Below, in pieces: positions 32,430 to 42,412 of a DNA stretch of 64,000 bases. The notes beneath the pieces are model-generated. The model had not been told where the DNA came from and ran no database searches. It saw nothing but the letters and a program-made list of their open reading frames with translations. Every line of letters begins with the position of its first letter. Position 1 is the first letter of the stretch. The DNA is from Pyrrhosoma nymphula (Eukaryota > Arthropoda > Insecta > Odonata > Coenagrionidae): assembly GCA_963573305.1 (NCBI GenBank), contig OY754332.1, positions 46,971,559 through 47,035,558 on the forward strand. The letters run 5' to 3'. The position numbers were made by a program, and so were the translations under genes.

Positions 32430-34130
32430 AATAAAATAAATCGGCTTAAACTTAGAACCGCTCATCCCAAAGTTAAACTCGAGCACTGCAAAAAGGTCTT
32501 CATGACTAAACGATAGATTGTGAATATAAAAATCGACTTAAAGAAAAGGAATCATTCATATTCAATTCATCTCGAATCCTGAAAGTCTATTTTTTTACAA
32601 TCAAAACTTATTTCCGAGGGTCGAAATTAAGTTTGTGGTGAGCGTTGCAGAATCTCAGTCATTTATTTCAATTCAGAATATATTATTTTTCCTTAATATA
32701 TAAAATATCATACATAGATTATCATTTTTCAAAGACATCAAGTCATGTAAGGTTGCATTTCACAGGAATCAGAGATATTCTGAAGATGAGTGATTACTTA
32801 TTTCAGCCGTTTATTCAATTTTATATCAATTAATATTCTTAAACTTATTTCCATGGCTCTAATTCAACTTTGAGATGAGCTTTTCTCTGTTTAAGCAATA
32901 TATATTTCACTGAAGAAATTCCATATCCATATCCAAAACAAAAATCTAAGGTAAAATTTTACTTAAAATACATTCGTTTATTTTATATAGCATTTCTCAG
33001 GGTTCAAAGGAAAATTGCTTCTGAGCGATCCTTCTAAAGTCGATTTTTGTATTTTAAGTGTATTTTTTTCTTGAAAAATTATTTGCAAAGCTGGAATTTA
33101 ATTTTAGTATGAACGTCCTGAGTGTAAGCCATTTTTTACAACATTTTCTATAGTACCCATAACAATTAAAACATCGCAGATAATAATATCATCTTTTAAA
33201 CGAATCAAATTATTTTAAATGCATTTCGAAGCATTCAAAGGTATTTTGAAGATGAGTGAATGATTCCTTATCTCAGCAGTTTACTCAATTCAAAATTATT
33301 TCTTTGGTCATGAAACTTATTAGCAAGGCTGGAATTTAACTTTGAGATGAGCGTTTCTGAGTGAAGGCCATTTATTTCAATTAAGTAAACATTCTATATC
33401 TACAACAGAAAAAGAATTTCAGGCAAAGTCATCTTTAAAATACTTAAATTTATTTTGCATTGCATTTTCCATGATTCAGGGGAAATTTGAAGATGAGCTT
33501 AAGTCGATTATTGAATTTAAATTGTTTTCCGGAAAACCTTTTTGTAGAGCTTGAATTTAAATTTGAGATGAGCATATGTGAATTTTAGCCATTTATTTCA
33601 CTTTAGAAAAAATTCTTTATCCATAAAAAATATAACAACTAATATAATACCATCTTTAAAAGAAATATAATATTATATACATACATACCTATCGTTTTTG
33701 TTGTGGATATGGAATATTTTATGAAGTGTAATATGTAAATGGATTAATTTCAAAAACACTCACTGCAAAATATTCGACCGATCGGAGTCAGTTTTAATGA
33801 ATAAAAATTTATTTTGAATTGAATAAACTGTTGAGAAAAGGAATCACTCATCAAAATATTAAAAAATTGAAAAATGGAATAAATTTATTGTATATAAAGA
33901 TCCTTTTTTTTCAGCAACTTGTTTGAGCTAAATAATTCTTTCTGAAGGAAAATAAGTGGCAACGGTTTCGAAACTCTCATCCCAAAGTTTATTACGAGCC
34001 TTGCAAATAAATTTTCATGACTAAAAAATAAATATAGAATTGAATGACTGTAATCAGGAATCACACATCTTCAAATTACTTGTAAATCATGGAAAAGGCA
34101 ATGTAAAATAAATGTATGCCATGACTTCAT
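32430..34130. other. AT-rich gap with dispersed short repeats
   Basis: Words such as TTGAGATGAGC followed by CATTTATTTCA recur near 32640, 32870, 33110, 33345 and 33565 at 220-240 bp spacing. This suggests a very degraded tandem satellite. No genes. Confidence 0.4.
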
Positions 34131-34212
34131 TCCGTTCTGGCGTAACTTTGTGGGAGTCCATTTTCAAATAATGACAAGGCCGACTATGTTTAAATCCACT
34201 GAGTATTTTATT

Positions 34213-34254
34213 GGTACAACTAGTTTCAACGCCACGGCGTCATCATCAGGTACA
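34213..34254 (-). ncRNA. Hammerhead ribozyme motif, left arm
   Basis: Minus strand: CTGATGA (34249-34243), stem II ACGCC/GGCGT with a two-base loop, GAAAC (34227-34223), stem III half TAGTT with the GTT cleavage triplet, and stem I from GTAC/GTAC. All conserved core bases are present. The short self-complementary AACTAGTT stem III suggests dimeric activity. Confidence 0.6.
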
Positions 34255-34796
34255 AACACTAAAGTCATAGCCCGTGGTATTTGAACTCAATATTCTGGGG
34301 GAAGAGGGGAGGGATTAGGGGAGTGTTGGGTGGTGGTATGACGGGGGAGGAGTTAGGTGTATTCTGGGAAGAGTGGGGAGAGGGTTATGGGTCAGTGGAA
34401 CGGAAAACAGCGGGGTTCAAAATTCTTATCCCTAATGGCCAGGGAAGCTAAAGCAGTTGACTCACAGAGTATAAGTCCATCTTCCAAACCTTTCATAACC
34501 GAGTTAAAAACACAAAGGTATTTTTTTATTCGATTCCCTATTGATCAGGGAAACGTACGTTGTGGGTTTGAGTCACAGGGTGTGAGTCCATTTGCAAAAA
34601 ATCCATAACAGAGTTAAAATTTCCTATTCGTTAAAGACCGGGAGGTTTCAAGCACTGTTTCAAGCACCCTCACACCACTCTTCCCAGAATACACATTACT
34701 CCTCGCCCGTCATATCACCACCCCACCCTCCCCTAATCCATCCTCCCCTCTCCACCCTGAATATTGAGTTCATATACCACTGGCTTTTTAGTGCTT

Positions 34797-34838
34797 GTAC
34801 CTGATGATGACGCCGTAGCGTTGAAACTAGTTGTACCA
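34797..34838 (+). ncRNA. Hammerhead ribozyme motif, right arm
   Basis: Plus strand: CTGATGA (34801-34807), stem II GACGC/GCGTT, GAAAC (34823-34827), cleavage predicted after GTT at 34830-34832, stem I GTAC (34797-34800) with GTAC (34833-34836). The core is complete and the fold matches the left-arm copy, with one substitution in the stem II loop. Confidence 0.6.
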
Positions 34839-34919
34839 ATAGAATACTCTGTGGATTTAAACATAGTTGGCCTTGTCATTATTTGAAAATAGAATCCCAC
34901 AAAGTTACGCCTGAACGGA

Positions 34920-36028
34920 TTGAATTAAGATGAATGACTTTTTTTCAAAATTTTTGAAGGATACACAATTACGATTTTTCATTACAAATTATCCGTTCAT
35001 CAATGTCGCAATCATTTAAGGCTTAAAAAGGAATATTTTCAGGATAAAATTAAACCCTAATCTATCATTTTGGAGAAAACACCTTTATTAACGGAAATAT
35101 CTCTTCTAAATATTGTAATAGAAGTATTAAAAATTTTCTCCACAAGTGAAAGTTATAGCATTTTGTTGATACCTAATGTACAATAAATCAACTATTGATG
35201 ATAAAAAATTATAATATATCTTATAAGTTATTCTTTTAATGTGTCAATTCAGTATGCTAAATTTATTGAAAATCCAAGAAGTCCCAATTTGGAGCATGGT
35301 TGATTTGACATGAGGGAGGACATAATTTAAGCCTAGCTGTAGAATGAAATCATGTAATGAGACAATTACTTGAAGCCGTGATGTATTAGTAAAAGTATTC
35401 CTTCTTCTATTGGAGCCTACCATAATCGGTAGATCATCTCAAATAATAATAACATTAGGGGAATTACTGCATGGATTAGCTTGCTGATCGGACGATGAAA
35501 TGGATCCTCTAGCGAAGGCCAACGGGATGATAATGGAGAGGAATGGCCATGCTCAGGTGAAAACGTCTCCCTGGTTAAAAATGCTCAGCTCAGCAGATAT
35601 TTAAGTGATTAAGCAAAAGGCTTCCTAGATGCCAAGGAAAACAAAGAAAAATTAATGTCGCAATATATTACTTAGTACAAGTGTTTTCTCGTGATCCGGA
35701 ATATGTTGCTTGCTCGGGAGTTAACATACTCATTAACGTAGCAAGAAAAAGTCGGCATAAAACACTACTAGGAAAAGGAAATATATTGTAACGTATGATA
35801 TGAATTGTGTTGTTGATGCTGGGTTGCTGGGGAGTTGTTGATAAAAAGAAAGGGGGATTGTTGGGGAGAATTGGATTTGGAGAGGATGCTGGATGCATCA
35901 AGGAACATTGTAATGGAAAGAATAAAGAGTTTTCTAACGAAAATAAACGTCTGACGTTACAAACGGAGGTGAGAACCCACATTTCTGGCGACGAGGATGG
36001 GATATTCGTCACGGGTTTTAAAAAATAG
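34920..36028. other. Non-coding gap
   Basis: No gene recognised. The long minus-strand open frame across 35668-36486 is an artefact of the tandem repeat that follows. Confidence 0.5.
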
Positions 36029-36385
36029 CCCGTGGAACGTGGAAAAACGCAGCGGCCGGATTGAACGCGTGAATTGGAGGGCATCGGAAAAAAAACCCGT
36101 GGAACGTGAAAAAACGCAGCGGCCGGATTGAACGCGTGAATCGGAATCGGAAGGCATCGGAAAATAGCCCGTGGAACGTGGAAAAACGCAGCGGCCGGAT
36201 TGAACGCGTGATTCGGAATCGGAGGGCATCGGAAAAAAAAGCCCGTGGAACGTGAAAAAACGCAGCGGCCGGATTGAACGCGTGAATCGAAATCGGAGGG
36301 CATAGGAAAAAAAGCCCGTGGAACGTGAAAAAACGCAGCGACCGGATTGAACGTGTGAATCGAAATCGGAGGGAATCGGAATAAT
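36029..36385. repeat. Five-copy minisatellite, about 72 bp
   Basis: Units begin CCCGTGGAACGTG at 36029, 36096, 36168, 36242 and 36315 and contain CGCAGCGGCCGGATTGAACG. Each ends in GGCATCGGAAAA or a variant. It ends where the CACTA transposase N-terminal exon begins, so it may be the element's subterminal repeat array. Confidence 0.9.
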
Positions 36386-38401
36386 GCTGATCGTGTGTTG
36401 TTTATTTGCACTTTCTCATATGCAGGCTGGAGAGTTTGAACCAACCAGTTATTGTGATGTCTCTTACGATGGCTCAACGTCTTCAAGTGACTCTGATTAT
36501 GATGTTCCTTCGACGGCAGTTAGGGATGTAAGTGTCTCACTTTTCTTCTATAAATCTGGGTATTTTGGGGGTTAACTTTTTACCAAATTGATCACCAATA
36601 TTTTCATCTCAATATCAAATGATTATTATTAATTTCATAACTGATAATTTTATTACTTTTATTTTTCAGGTACTGAAGAGGAAAAAGAAGCGGAAGTTAC
36701 GTAAGAAGCCTCAGTGTAATAGGGAATTTTTTTACCCGATACTTCGGAAGATTGTTCTTGTAGCATTTATTCGGATGGATCCCACCGTTCTCTCTCTTCA
36801 CAAGGCGTGAACCATTCCTGGTCATCTATATCTGCACCACCTACACCCCTTGGAATAGAGTCCACTGTATCACCCTGCCACTCTCCAACTAACCTTGAAT
36901 CACAGAAGCCGATACACAGTGTTCCCCCCAAAAGTGATGATGACGACCAATGCAACAAGCATAATTTTGAAACGCTATGCCCATGCACTGATGTAACTGC
37001 TGGAGATGTGATTTTTATGACTTTAGCTTTAGGTTGTAAGCATGGTTTATCATGGGCAGCCCAGAATGACATTATGAAAATGTTCCAGGCAATTTCTGGG
37101 AAAAAGTTTCCTCAGAAACTCAAATCACTGTTAAAGGGTTTTGAGGATTATGAAGGGAATATTAAGTTTCATATGTTTTGTCATGTCTGTGATAAGTATT
37201 TAGGGCCTAGAGATGAGTTAGATGTTGAGGGAAAGTGTTCAAATGAGGACTGTAAGTCATATTTAAAAATGAAAAGCTCTCAGAACTATTTCTTATCACT
37301 TTCAATAAAGTCACAATTGCTTTTGTATCTAAAGGATAAAAACTTTGTTGAAATGGTTCTGAAATACAGATTTAAGAAGCCAACTTCAGAAGGAGTATAC
37401 TCTGATATCTATGATGGATGTGTTTACAGGAAACTATTCGATAACGGAGGTATCTTATCCAACCCATTTAATTTGTCTCACTCCTATTTTTTGATTGCTT
37501 GGCATATGGAGATTCTTTTAATCAAAGTGTTTGGCCTATTTATCTTACAATCAATGAATTGCCTTATGTTCAGAGATCAAAATATTTAATTTTAGCTGGC
37601 CTTTACGTAGGGAAAAAGGAGCCCACTTTCAAAAACATTTTTGAGCCTTTTGTAACTGAGGACAATCAGCTGAGTGAACATGGAGTCCAATGGTACCATG
37701 ATGGTGAGCCTGTGACAAGCCGTCTCATACCGCTATGCTGCATAGCAGATTCTGGGGCTCGACACAAAGTACTAAACATGCAAAAATTTAATGCTTATTA
37801 TGGTTGTACTTTTTGTTATAAGCGTGCTGAAAGTACAAGGAGGGGGATTCGATACCCCCTTGGTGAGATTGCACCTTTGAGGTTAAATGAGAGCATCCGT
37901 GGGGTTTTGAAAGAAGTTTTTCATCGCATGAGTTTGCCTGGGGTCAGAGATAAGGCTTACAGAGGTGTCAACGGTTTGACACCTCTCATGAATTTAAATA
38001 ATTTTAATTTTGAATGTAGTGTTGCATGCACAATATTCTTCTTGCACATGCACAATACATGCATGCACAATTGCATGCACAATTGCATGCACAATATTCT
38101 GCTTGGCACAACAAAACACCACATGGAGTTGATTCTTGCGTCAGAACGGAAAGAGAAATTTTGGATTGGGATGAATGACAAAATGGGTATAGAACATTTA
38201 AAGTGCGTCATTGATGAAAGGATTTCTCATTTACAATCGAACTCTTCGGTGATTAGGGACCCTCGCCCTCTGACAGACATTGGAACATGGCGAGCAAGTG
38301 AATGGAGGGCCTGGCTATTATTTTACATGTTTCCTAGCCTGCAAGACCTATTGAAAGACAAACACTTGAGTCATCTTGCTTTGCTAAGCAAAACTGTATA
38401 G
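36384..38401 (+). pseudogene. CACTA/EnSpm-type transposase pseudogene
   Basis: A first exon (36384-36527, acidic Ser/Asp-rich) has a GTAAGTG donor, and a second begins after TTTTTCAG at 36669. The body carries family landmarks: CHVCDKYLG and CSNEDC zinc-binding pairs, SVWPIYLTINELPY, LAGLYVGKKEPT, PLCCIADSGARHKVLNMQKFNAYYGCTFC, RYPLG, GVNGLTPL, ILLGTTKHHMEL, and WRASEWRAWLLFYMFPSL. Two frameshifts fall in T runs: one near 36726-36732, one at 37487-37492. The usual D(Y)MH motif region is expanded by a GCATGCACAATT microsatellite. The C-terminal domain after LSHLALL is missing. Non-functional unless the indels are assembly errors. Confidence 0.8.
38030..38095. repeat. In-frame GCATGCACAATT microsatellite within the transposase
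   Basis: Three to four tandem GCATGCACAATT-type units add MHN/CMHN repeats exactly where CACTA transposases carry the conserved (V)DYMH acidic residue. The core word is self-complementary (TGCATGCA). Confidence 0.85.
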
Positions 38402-38890
38402 TCTGTTCACTGTTGCCTGTTCGTTTCTTGTTTGGCAAAGCGCACAACCAACCTGCTCCTGCCTGTTGCGAATCTGTTCACTGTTGTATGAAACAGACGA
38501 TCAACCTGCCCCTGTCTGTTGAGTGCTTGTCCACTGTTGACTGCTCGTTCCTTGTTTGGCAAAGCGCACAACCAACCTGCCCCTGCCTGTTGAGAGCCTG
38601 TTCACTGTTGTCTGTTCGTTCCTGGTTGGGAGAAGCGGACAACCAACCAGCCTCTACCTGTTGAGAGTCTGTTCACTGTTGCCTGTTTGTTCCTTGTTTG
38701 GCAAAGCGCACAACCAACCTGCTCCTGCCTGTTGAGAACCTGTTCACTGTTGTCTGTTCGTTCCCTGTTGTGTGAAACAGACGATCAACCGGCCCCTGTC
38801 TGTTGAGTGCCTGTTCCCTGTTGTCTGTTCGTTCCCTGTCTGGTGAAACATACAACCAACCGGCCCCTGCCTGTTAAGAGTCTGTTCACT
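38402..38890. repeat. Seven-copy 71-bp minisatellite
   Basis: Units begin TCTGTTCACTGTTG-like at 38402, 38473, 38527, 38599, 38669, 38740 and 38811, with CAACCAACC(T/G)GC and CCTGCCTGTTGAG inside. One unit is shortened to about 54 bp. Two sequence types alternate (GGCAAAGCGCAC and TGAAACAGACGA), showing higher-order duplication. The array starts 1 bp after the truncated transposase frame. Confidence 0.9.
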
Positions 38891-39047
38891 ATCGTCCCCG
38901 AAATGCTTGTTGCCTGCCGGTTAAGGAACAAGCTGCAAACAGAGTACAAACTGTTGGAAGGCTGTTTCCAAGTTGTTTCCATTTGTGTGTGGCACGAGAT
39001 TGTTCGTAGGCTGTTCATACTCTGTTCACTAAATCTCCAACAGGCAA

Positions 39048-40020
39048 TCAACAGGCTTCAAACTGACAGCGAGCTGGCATTATTGTTACAGAAATCGACA
39101 GGGTGCCTTTCCCATCAATTATATTTTCAATAAGTATTTCGTCTTTTCTTTTTATTTGATTTCCTATGTGGTATATTGAGACTTGCTCTTCTTTAACATA
39201 GTCCTTGTATGTTTTAATCCTTTTAAAATCGCTCTTTTCTTTCTCCAAGTTTAAAATATCTTGCTTAATTTTGTATGAGTCATTAATATTATCATTTGCT
39301 TTTAATTTTTCCATTAAAACCTCTCTGTAGAAACTGATAAGACTGGTCAAATCTTTAATTCTTTCCTTTTCTATTGCAAGAAAATACTTTTTTCCTTTAA
39401 ACTTTAAAATAACCCAATTGATTACGTCGTCTTTATTCGCGTACTTTTCTTCCCACTCTTTCCATTTGCTTTTAAAATCACTACATACTTCTTTATCTTC
39501 CAAAAGATTAGCGTTTATACAATTTTTCACATAAAGAAATTTACTTTTTTTATTTCTACAATTGTTCTTATTTAGTTTAAACTCCACTAGTAGGTGATCT
39601 GAAATTCTGACCGGGTACGCATTCATTTCTTTAATTTTTATTTCTGAGTCTCTCTTAGTGTTAAATCTATCCTGTCTTGTCCCTGAGTTTTTTTTCAATC
39701 GACGTAAATTTAATTCTTTCATCTTCCTGTATAGTATCGTTTAAATCTATGGCATCATACATTTTATCATACTATCCAGCTCTTTACACACAGGGTAGTT
39801 TATCCTCTCCATATTGATTAATCTACCCTCTAAATTAATAATGGCATTAAAATCTCCCCCCATTAGGTACAGTTTTTCTATTAAAATCGTCCATATATTG
39901 CATTAGTTCTTCCTTATAAAATTTCTCCCTATCCTTAACTGCTCTGGACCCTGATGGCTCATAAATATTTATAACATTTACGTCCTCTATCTTAAAAAAC
40001 GAAAATTCTTCCACTTGGAC
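39048..40020 (-). pseudogene. LINE ORF2 endonuclease and linker fragment
   Basis: On the minus strand, in order but with frameshifts: NVINIYEPSGS near 39970 (endonuclease NIYAPxGS motif), FYKEELMQYM, GGDFNAIINLEGRL near 39850 (catalytic GDFN), then in the open frame 39722-39048 NSGTRQDRF, YPVRISDHLLVEF (catalytic SDH), followed by a long Lys-rich linker (KWKEWEEKYANK, KGKKYFLAIEKERIKDL) that normally joins the endonuclease to the RT. The RT itself is absent: the copy breaks at about 39048, where unrelated sequence follows. The Lys/Asn richness resembles L1/Tx1-type elements, but I do not assign a clade. Confidence 0.75.
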
Positions 40021-40117
40021 TGATTCTTGTGGATCTCGGTTTTAATGGTTTAATGGTGAAACAACCTGTGCCTCTCTCACCGTTTGTGTTTATAATAACA
40101 TTACTTAAGAACAAAAG

Positions 40118-41330
40118 GTTCGGTCCCAAGGTGGAACAATTTTTTAAAGAATTTTTTTTCGCCATAATAAATTGAAAAATGTGTTCATTTGTTAGTATAT
40201 TTTGAATAAAGGTAATTAATTTAATATTTTAAAGTTTCTGAACGAAAATTGAAAAAAGTAGTCGATACATAAATAGCATCACTGGTAAAAAAATGTCCCG
40301 TGGCAGTGTACGTTAAATAAAAGGGTCTTTAGGCCTTAAGTACAAAAGGTCTTAAGTTCGATCCCACATTTGCACAATTTTTTTAAAGCGTATTTTTTTA
40401 CGCCATAGTAAATTGAAAAATGTGTACATTTGTTAGATAACATCGAATAATTTTAATTTCTTTTTTTTTAGTTGCTGAACGAAAATTGAAAAAAGTAGTC
40501 CATACGTAAATATAATAGACGGTCAAACTATGTGTCGTGGTCATGGACGTTAATGCACAAGGGTCTTAAAGGCTTATTAACAGAAGGTCTTAGGTTCGAT
40601 CTCACATTAGCGCAATTTTTTTAAAGATTTTTTTTTCGCCATAATAAATTGACAAATGTGTTCATTTGTTATATAACTTCGAATTGAAGTGGTTGGCACA
40701 ATTTTTTAACGTTTTTGTACGAAAATTGAAAAAAGTAGTCCATACGTAAATAACATCACCTGTCAATTTATGTTTCGTGGCCGTAGACGTCAAAGCACAA
40801 GGATCCTATGGCCTTAAGAACAAAAGGTCATATGTTTGATCTCACATTGGCACAATAACATTTTTTTTTTCGCCATGGTAAATTGGAAAATGTGTTCATT
40901 TGTTAGATAACTTCGAATAGAAGTAATTCGATTGTTTTTTAAATGTTTCTGAATGAAAATTGTAAAGAGTAGTCTATACGTAAATAACATCGCCTTAAAA
41001 CAATGTCTCGTTGCCGTGGTCGTTAAAGCACAAGAGTTTTAAGGCCATAAGATCAAAAGGTCAAATGGCCTATTGGCACAATTTTTTTAAGGATTTTTTT
41101 TTCGCCATAAATAATTGAAAAATGTGTTCATTTGTTAGATAACTTCGAATGGAAGTAATTCGTTTAATTTTTTCAAGTTTCTGAGTGAAAATTGAAAAAA
41201 GTAGTCTATACTTAATTACATTGCCTGTCAAACTATGTCTCGTGGCCATGGACGTTAAAGCACAATAGGTTAAGGACTTCAGAACAAAAGGTCATAGGTT
41301 CGATATCACATTGGCATTGTTAATACACCT
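40118..41330. repeat. Satellite array, about 236-bp units, five copies
   Basis: The segment TTCGCCATAATAAATTG followed by AAAATGTGTTCATTTGTTAG recurs near 40159, 40399, 40635, 40870 and 41102. Each is followed by GAAAATTGAAAAAAGTAGTC, a TACGTAAATA block, TGTCTCGTGG.CATGGACGTTAA-like sequence and AACAAAAGGTC. Divergence between units is roughly 10-20 percent by eye. The last unit runs directly into PLE 2. Confidence 0.9.
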
Positions 41331-41334
41331 ATAC

Positions 41335-42289
41335 CTGGAAATATGTGAAAAAGAAGCCATAAACACATTTGACTCTCACCCAACAATTTAGTTAAGATAC
41401 GTTGACGATACATTCGTCGTTTGGCCGCATGGAACAAAGATACTCGAGGATTTCCTATCACATCTGAATAGTCAGCATCCTTCGATCCAGTTCACGATGG
41501 AAATCGAAAAAGACGGACAGCTACCATTCCTGGATGTCCTAGACCAAAGAAAAGATTATGGTACACTTGGACATAGTGTTTACAGAAAGAAGACTCATAC
41601 CGATCGATATCTTCACGCACGCTCACACCACCATCCACAACAGAAGGCTTCTGTTATCAAGACCCTGTTTGATCGCGCCAGAAAAGTTTCCGATCTTGAT
41701 TCCATCACACAAGAAATACACTATTTGAGAGAGGCATTAAACAATAATGGTTTTCGTAAGAAATTAATTGAAAGAGTGACATCAAAAAAACCTAAAGAGA
41801 AGGAGACTCCTAAACCTCTGGGATATGTTATGCTGCCTTACATTGCGGGTACGATCGATCGCATAAGTAGAATAATGAAAAAATGATAGCATTATGACAC
41901 GATACGACACTACCTCCAGAGTACGAGATCATCTACGAGGGACTAAAGATCCATTACCACCGTCAAGGTATGAGTGTGTATACGAACTTCTCTGCAGTTG
42001 CGGAAGACCATATGTGGGGCAAACCAAGAGAGCAATTGGATGCCGATTAAAGGAACATGAACGTGCAATCTGGAAGAAAGACTGGTATCACTCTGCCGTG
42101 GCTGAGTACACTACGTTAGAGGAAGGTCACGCCATTGACATCGAGATGGCAAGAGTACTACACAAAGAAATCAGTTACTTTCCGCGGCCCATCAGGGAGG
42201 CGATTGAAATAGAAAAAAGAACAAATAATATCAATAGAGAGGATAGTTATATACTCCCTTATACATGGAAGAGACTTCTTCGAAATTAA
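41335..42289 (+). pseudogene. Penelope-like element, RT C-terminus plus GIY-YIG endonuclease (PLE 2)
   Basis: Begins with EKEAINTF and continues to RYVDDTFVVWPHG (41397 onwards), the YxDD catalytic motif of PLE reverse transcriptase, then GQLPFLDVL and HSVYRKKTHTDRYLH, the standard PLE RT tail. A TAG at about 41392 sits where PLEs have Trp before LRYVDD. The frame stops at 41884 and the endonuclease continues in another frame (41894-42289): YECVYELLCSCGRPYVGQTK, RLKEHERA, YFPRPIREAIEIE, NINREDSYIL. Both halves of the GIY-YIG are present. 5'-truncated inside the RT. Confidence 0.85.
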
Positions 42290-42367
42290 GTTTTTTTTTA
42301 CTTCTCGAAATCATCAACTGCTGGAATTGTTTATTTATTTTTTGAAAAAGACCATTGTTGTTCCTAA

Positions 42368-42412
42368 AAGCCCGACGAAGCCGGCAGCATAGCACGGCGA
42401 AACTGTTGCATA
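42368..42412 (+). ncRNA. Decayed hammerhead motif after PLE 2
   Basis: CCGACGA (42372-42378) stands in place of CTGANGA. It is followed by a GCCG/CGGC stem II, GAAAC (42399-42403) and TGTT before GCA. One essential core base is substituted (T to C), so cleavage is unlikely. Confidence 0.4.

Larger units (their letters stand above)
34131..34919. mobile_element. Fold-back element with a hammerhead motif in each arm
   Basis: Arms 34131-34384 and 34669-34919 are inverted copies with many substitutions and small indels. They share CCGTTC.GGCGTAACTTTG, ATTTTCAAATAATGACAAGG, GGTACAACTAGTTTCAACG and CAATATTC.GGG. The ~285-bp centre has no arm partner and includes two related GAGT.ACAG..T.TGAGTCCAT words. 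Arms of ~250 bp make it much larger than a typical MITE. A clear target duplication was not found. Sequence motifs (GTTTC..CATCATCAGG) link it to PLE or retrozyme-like termini. Confidence 0.8.

Noticed and set aside
35668..36486. 272-codon minus-strand frame with RVQSGRCVF repeats
   Set aside because: It is the antisense translation of the 72-bp minisatellite and its flank. The repeat period, being near a multiple of three, keeps it open; no family features.
40118..41330. CRISPR-like array
   Set aside because: Eukaryotic context; the ~236-bp units are contiguous diverged satellite repeats without unique spacers.
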